DNA of 6,494 nt from an uncultured Synergistales bacterium (lineage in GTDB: Bacteria; Synergistota; Synergistia; Synergistales; Aminobacteriaceae): the NCBI GenBank assembly GCA_905233335.1, contig CAJOED010000161.1:1-6494 (forward strand). The letters are read 5' to 3'. The notes beneath the pieces are model-generated. The model was given only the letters and a program-made list of their open reading frames with translations. It searched no databases and was not told where the DNA came from. Position 1 is the stretch's first letter. Each line of letters begins with the position of its first letter. Below are positions 5,155 to 6,494 of this stretch, in pieces. The translations under genes and the position numbers were made by a program.

Positions 5155-6494
5155 ATTGCGCGTTGAGAATGTCGAGAAATTCCTGCTCCGTGAGAATCTT
5201 CACGCCGAGTTTCTCCGCTTTCGTGAGCTTTGAGCCGGGCTTATCACCGACAACAACATAATCCGTTTTCGCACTGACACTCCCCGACACACGACCGCCG
5301 AGAGATTTCACCTTTTCCCCGGCCTGTTCCCGTGTCATTGATGACAGTGCGCCCGTGAACACAAAACTTTTTCCCTCAAGAATATTATTGCTGATGATGA
5401 TACTGCTTCCCATTGAGAAGCCCATAGCCCTGAAATTTTCTATGAGCGTTATGTTCGCGTCGTTCCTGAAAAACTCATGCACCGAATGCGCAATCACTTC
5501 ACCTATTCCGGCAATCTGCGAAATTTCTTTTTCGTCAGCTTTCCTCATTGCGTCGATGTTCCCGAAATGTTCAACGAGAAGTCCCGCCGCGTTTTTCCCC
5601 ACGTCAGGAATACCGAGAGCAGTAATGAGATTCACAAGAGGCTGTTTCTTTGAGGCTTCAAGCTGTGAGAGAAGATTTTGCGCTGTCTTTTTCCCGACCT
5701 TATCGAGCGTCGTCCACTCTTCAAGCGTGAGTGTGTATATGTCGCTTAGTGTCTTCACCTTTCCCGACGCTATCAGCTTGGCCGATAACTTTCTGCCCAC
5801 TCCCTTGATGTTCATGCCGTTCCGTGAAGCAAAGTAATTCAGGGCTTCCACCAACTGTGCGGGACATGACGCGCGGTTGCTGCACCTGTAAGCTGCTTCA
5901 TTCTGCATACGCACAACATCAGAATTACACACGGGACATTTCTCCGGCATCGTGAAAACTTTTTCCGTTCCTGCACGTGCTGACTTGTCGACAGCGATAA
6001 CTTCCGGGATGATTTCTGCGGCCTTGCGGACCCTCACCGTATCGCCTATACGAATATCCTTGCGCGAAATTTCGTCGGCATTGTGAAGCCCCGCACGTGA
6101 TACCGTCGTTCCTCCTAGCTTCACAGGCTCAAGAACAGCAACAGGCGTTAATGCTCCCGTGCGACCAACAGAAATTATTATGTCCGTGAGTTTTGTCCGT
6201 GCTTCTTCGGGGGGGTATTTGTACGCAACAGCCCATTTCGGAGCGTGCGATGTTGTGCCGATTGAAGCCCATTGCGTGAGGTCATCAAGTTTCACCACTA
6301 CACCGTCCGTTACGTAATTCAGGGTGTAGCGTTCGTCCTGCATTCGTGAAATGAACTCTCCGACTTCCTCAAGACTCCCGCAATGACAATAAGCACTCTG
6401 TACCGGGAGTCCGTGAGATTTCAGCCATTCGAGCGCGCCGGTCTGACTCGTAACACCGAAACTTTCAGCATCAACAAGATAGTACAAGAACACA
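5153..6494 (-). CDS. ligA: NAD-dependent DNA ligase LigA, C-terminal two thirds (5' end outside window)
   Basis: LigA seals nicks in duplex DNA using NAD+ during replication and repair. The window holds the last 446 residues; the reading frame is open to the window edge, so the GTG at 6493 is internal. Visible parts are the end of the adenylation domain with VTDGVVVKLD (K68) and KWAVAYKYP (K92), the OB fold (about 97-175), a zinc finger with C186, C189, C204 and C210, helix-hairpin-helix repeats (about 215-355, e.g. GIPDVGKNAAG and IAGIGEVIA), and a C-terminal BRCT domain (about 371-446). K68, K92 and the four Cys align with E. coli LigA K290, K314, C408, C411, C426 and C432 at a constant offset of 222 residues. 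About 222 N-terminal residues, including the KxDG catalytic lysine and domain Ia, are therefore missing here. No frameshift or lost key residue is seen. Its stop codon lies inside the T tract of the convergent terminator. Confidence 0.97.
   Translation of the reverse strand, partial: VFLYYLVDAESFGVTSQTGALEWLKSHGLPVQSAYCHCGSLEEVGEFISRMQDERYTLNYVTDGVVVKLDDLTQWASIGTTSHAPKWAVAYKYPPEEARTKLTDIIISVGRTGALTPVAVLEPVKLGGTTVSRAGLHNADEISRKDIRIGDTVRVRKAAEIIPEVIAVDKSARAGTEKVFTMPEKCPVCNSDVVRMQNEAAYRCSNRASCPAQLVEALNYFASRNGMNIKGVGRKLSAKLIASGKVKTLSDIYTLTLEEWTTLDKVGKKTAQNLLSQLEASKKQPLVNLITALGIPDVGKNAAGLLVEHFGNIDAMRKADEKEISQIAGIGEVIAHSVHEFFRNDANITLIENFRAMGFSMGSSIIISNNILEGKSFVFTGALSSMTREQAGEKVKSLGGRVSGSVSAKTDYVVVGDKPGSKLTKAEKLGVKILTEQEFLDILNAQ

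Noticed and set aside
5355..5837. 160-codon + strand ORF inside ligA
   Set aside because: It is antisense to well-conserved LigA helix-hairpin-helix and BRCT coding sequence and has no plausible product.

Overview
The window reads as a piece of chromosome from a diderm, probably anaerobic bacterium. My best guess is the Synergistota, based on an overall impression of the proteins: a short clostridial-type CobU relative, and a secreted phosphodiester glycosidase with an SLH-like front end. No rRNA or other marker settles this. No mobile element, CRISPR array or phage gene is visible.

Layout, left to right. On the + strand, positions 148-528 encode a short CobU-like cobalamin protein and 541-1320 a Cof-type HAD phosphatase, 12 bases apart and probably co-transcribed. 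The HAD gene converges on, and overlaps by 14 bases, a minus-strand gene (1307-2131) for a secreted amino-acid-type solute-binding protein. The 290-base gap 2132-2421 separates that gene from the divergent + strand block. It is not empty: it holds a long imperfect dyad that, read on the minus strand, looks like a discrete rod-shaped small RNA of about 140 nt. An extended -10 promoter sits in front of it and a U-rich stretch behind it.

The + strand block 2422-5101 is an envelope module. It contains a 478-residue exported phosphodiester glycosidase (NAGPA domain) with SLH-like and possible SPOR-like N-terminal regions, then two small exported proteins (3880-4470 and 4550-5101). The two are clearly paralogous and belong to no family I can name with confidence. 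The second has its own extended -10 promoter. The block ends at a strong intrinsic terminator (5120-5154). The minus-strand ligA gene (5153 to beyond the window end) runs into the same terminator from the other side and lacks about 222 N-terminal residues here.

Functionally, the left part is metabolic (cobinamide salvage or nucleotide-loop assembly, and phosphate-ester hydrolysis), the middle concerns uptake and the cell surface, and the right edge is DNA replication and repair. The points most worth a second look are the rod-shaped RNA at 2228-2366 and the paralogous secreted pair linked to the glycosidase.
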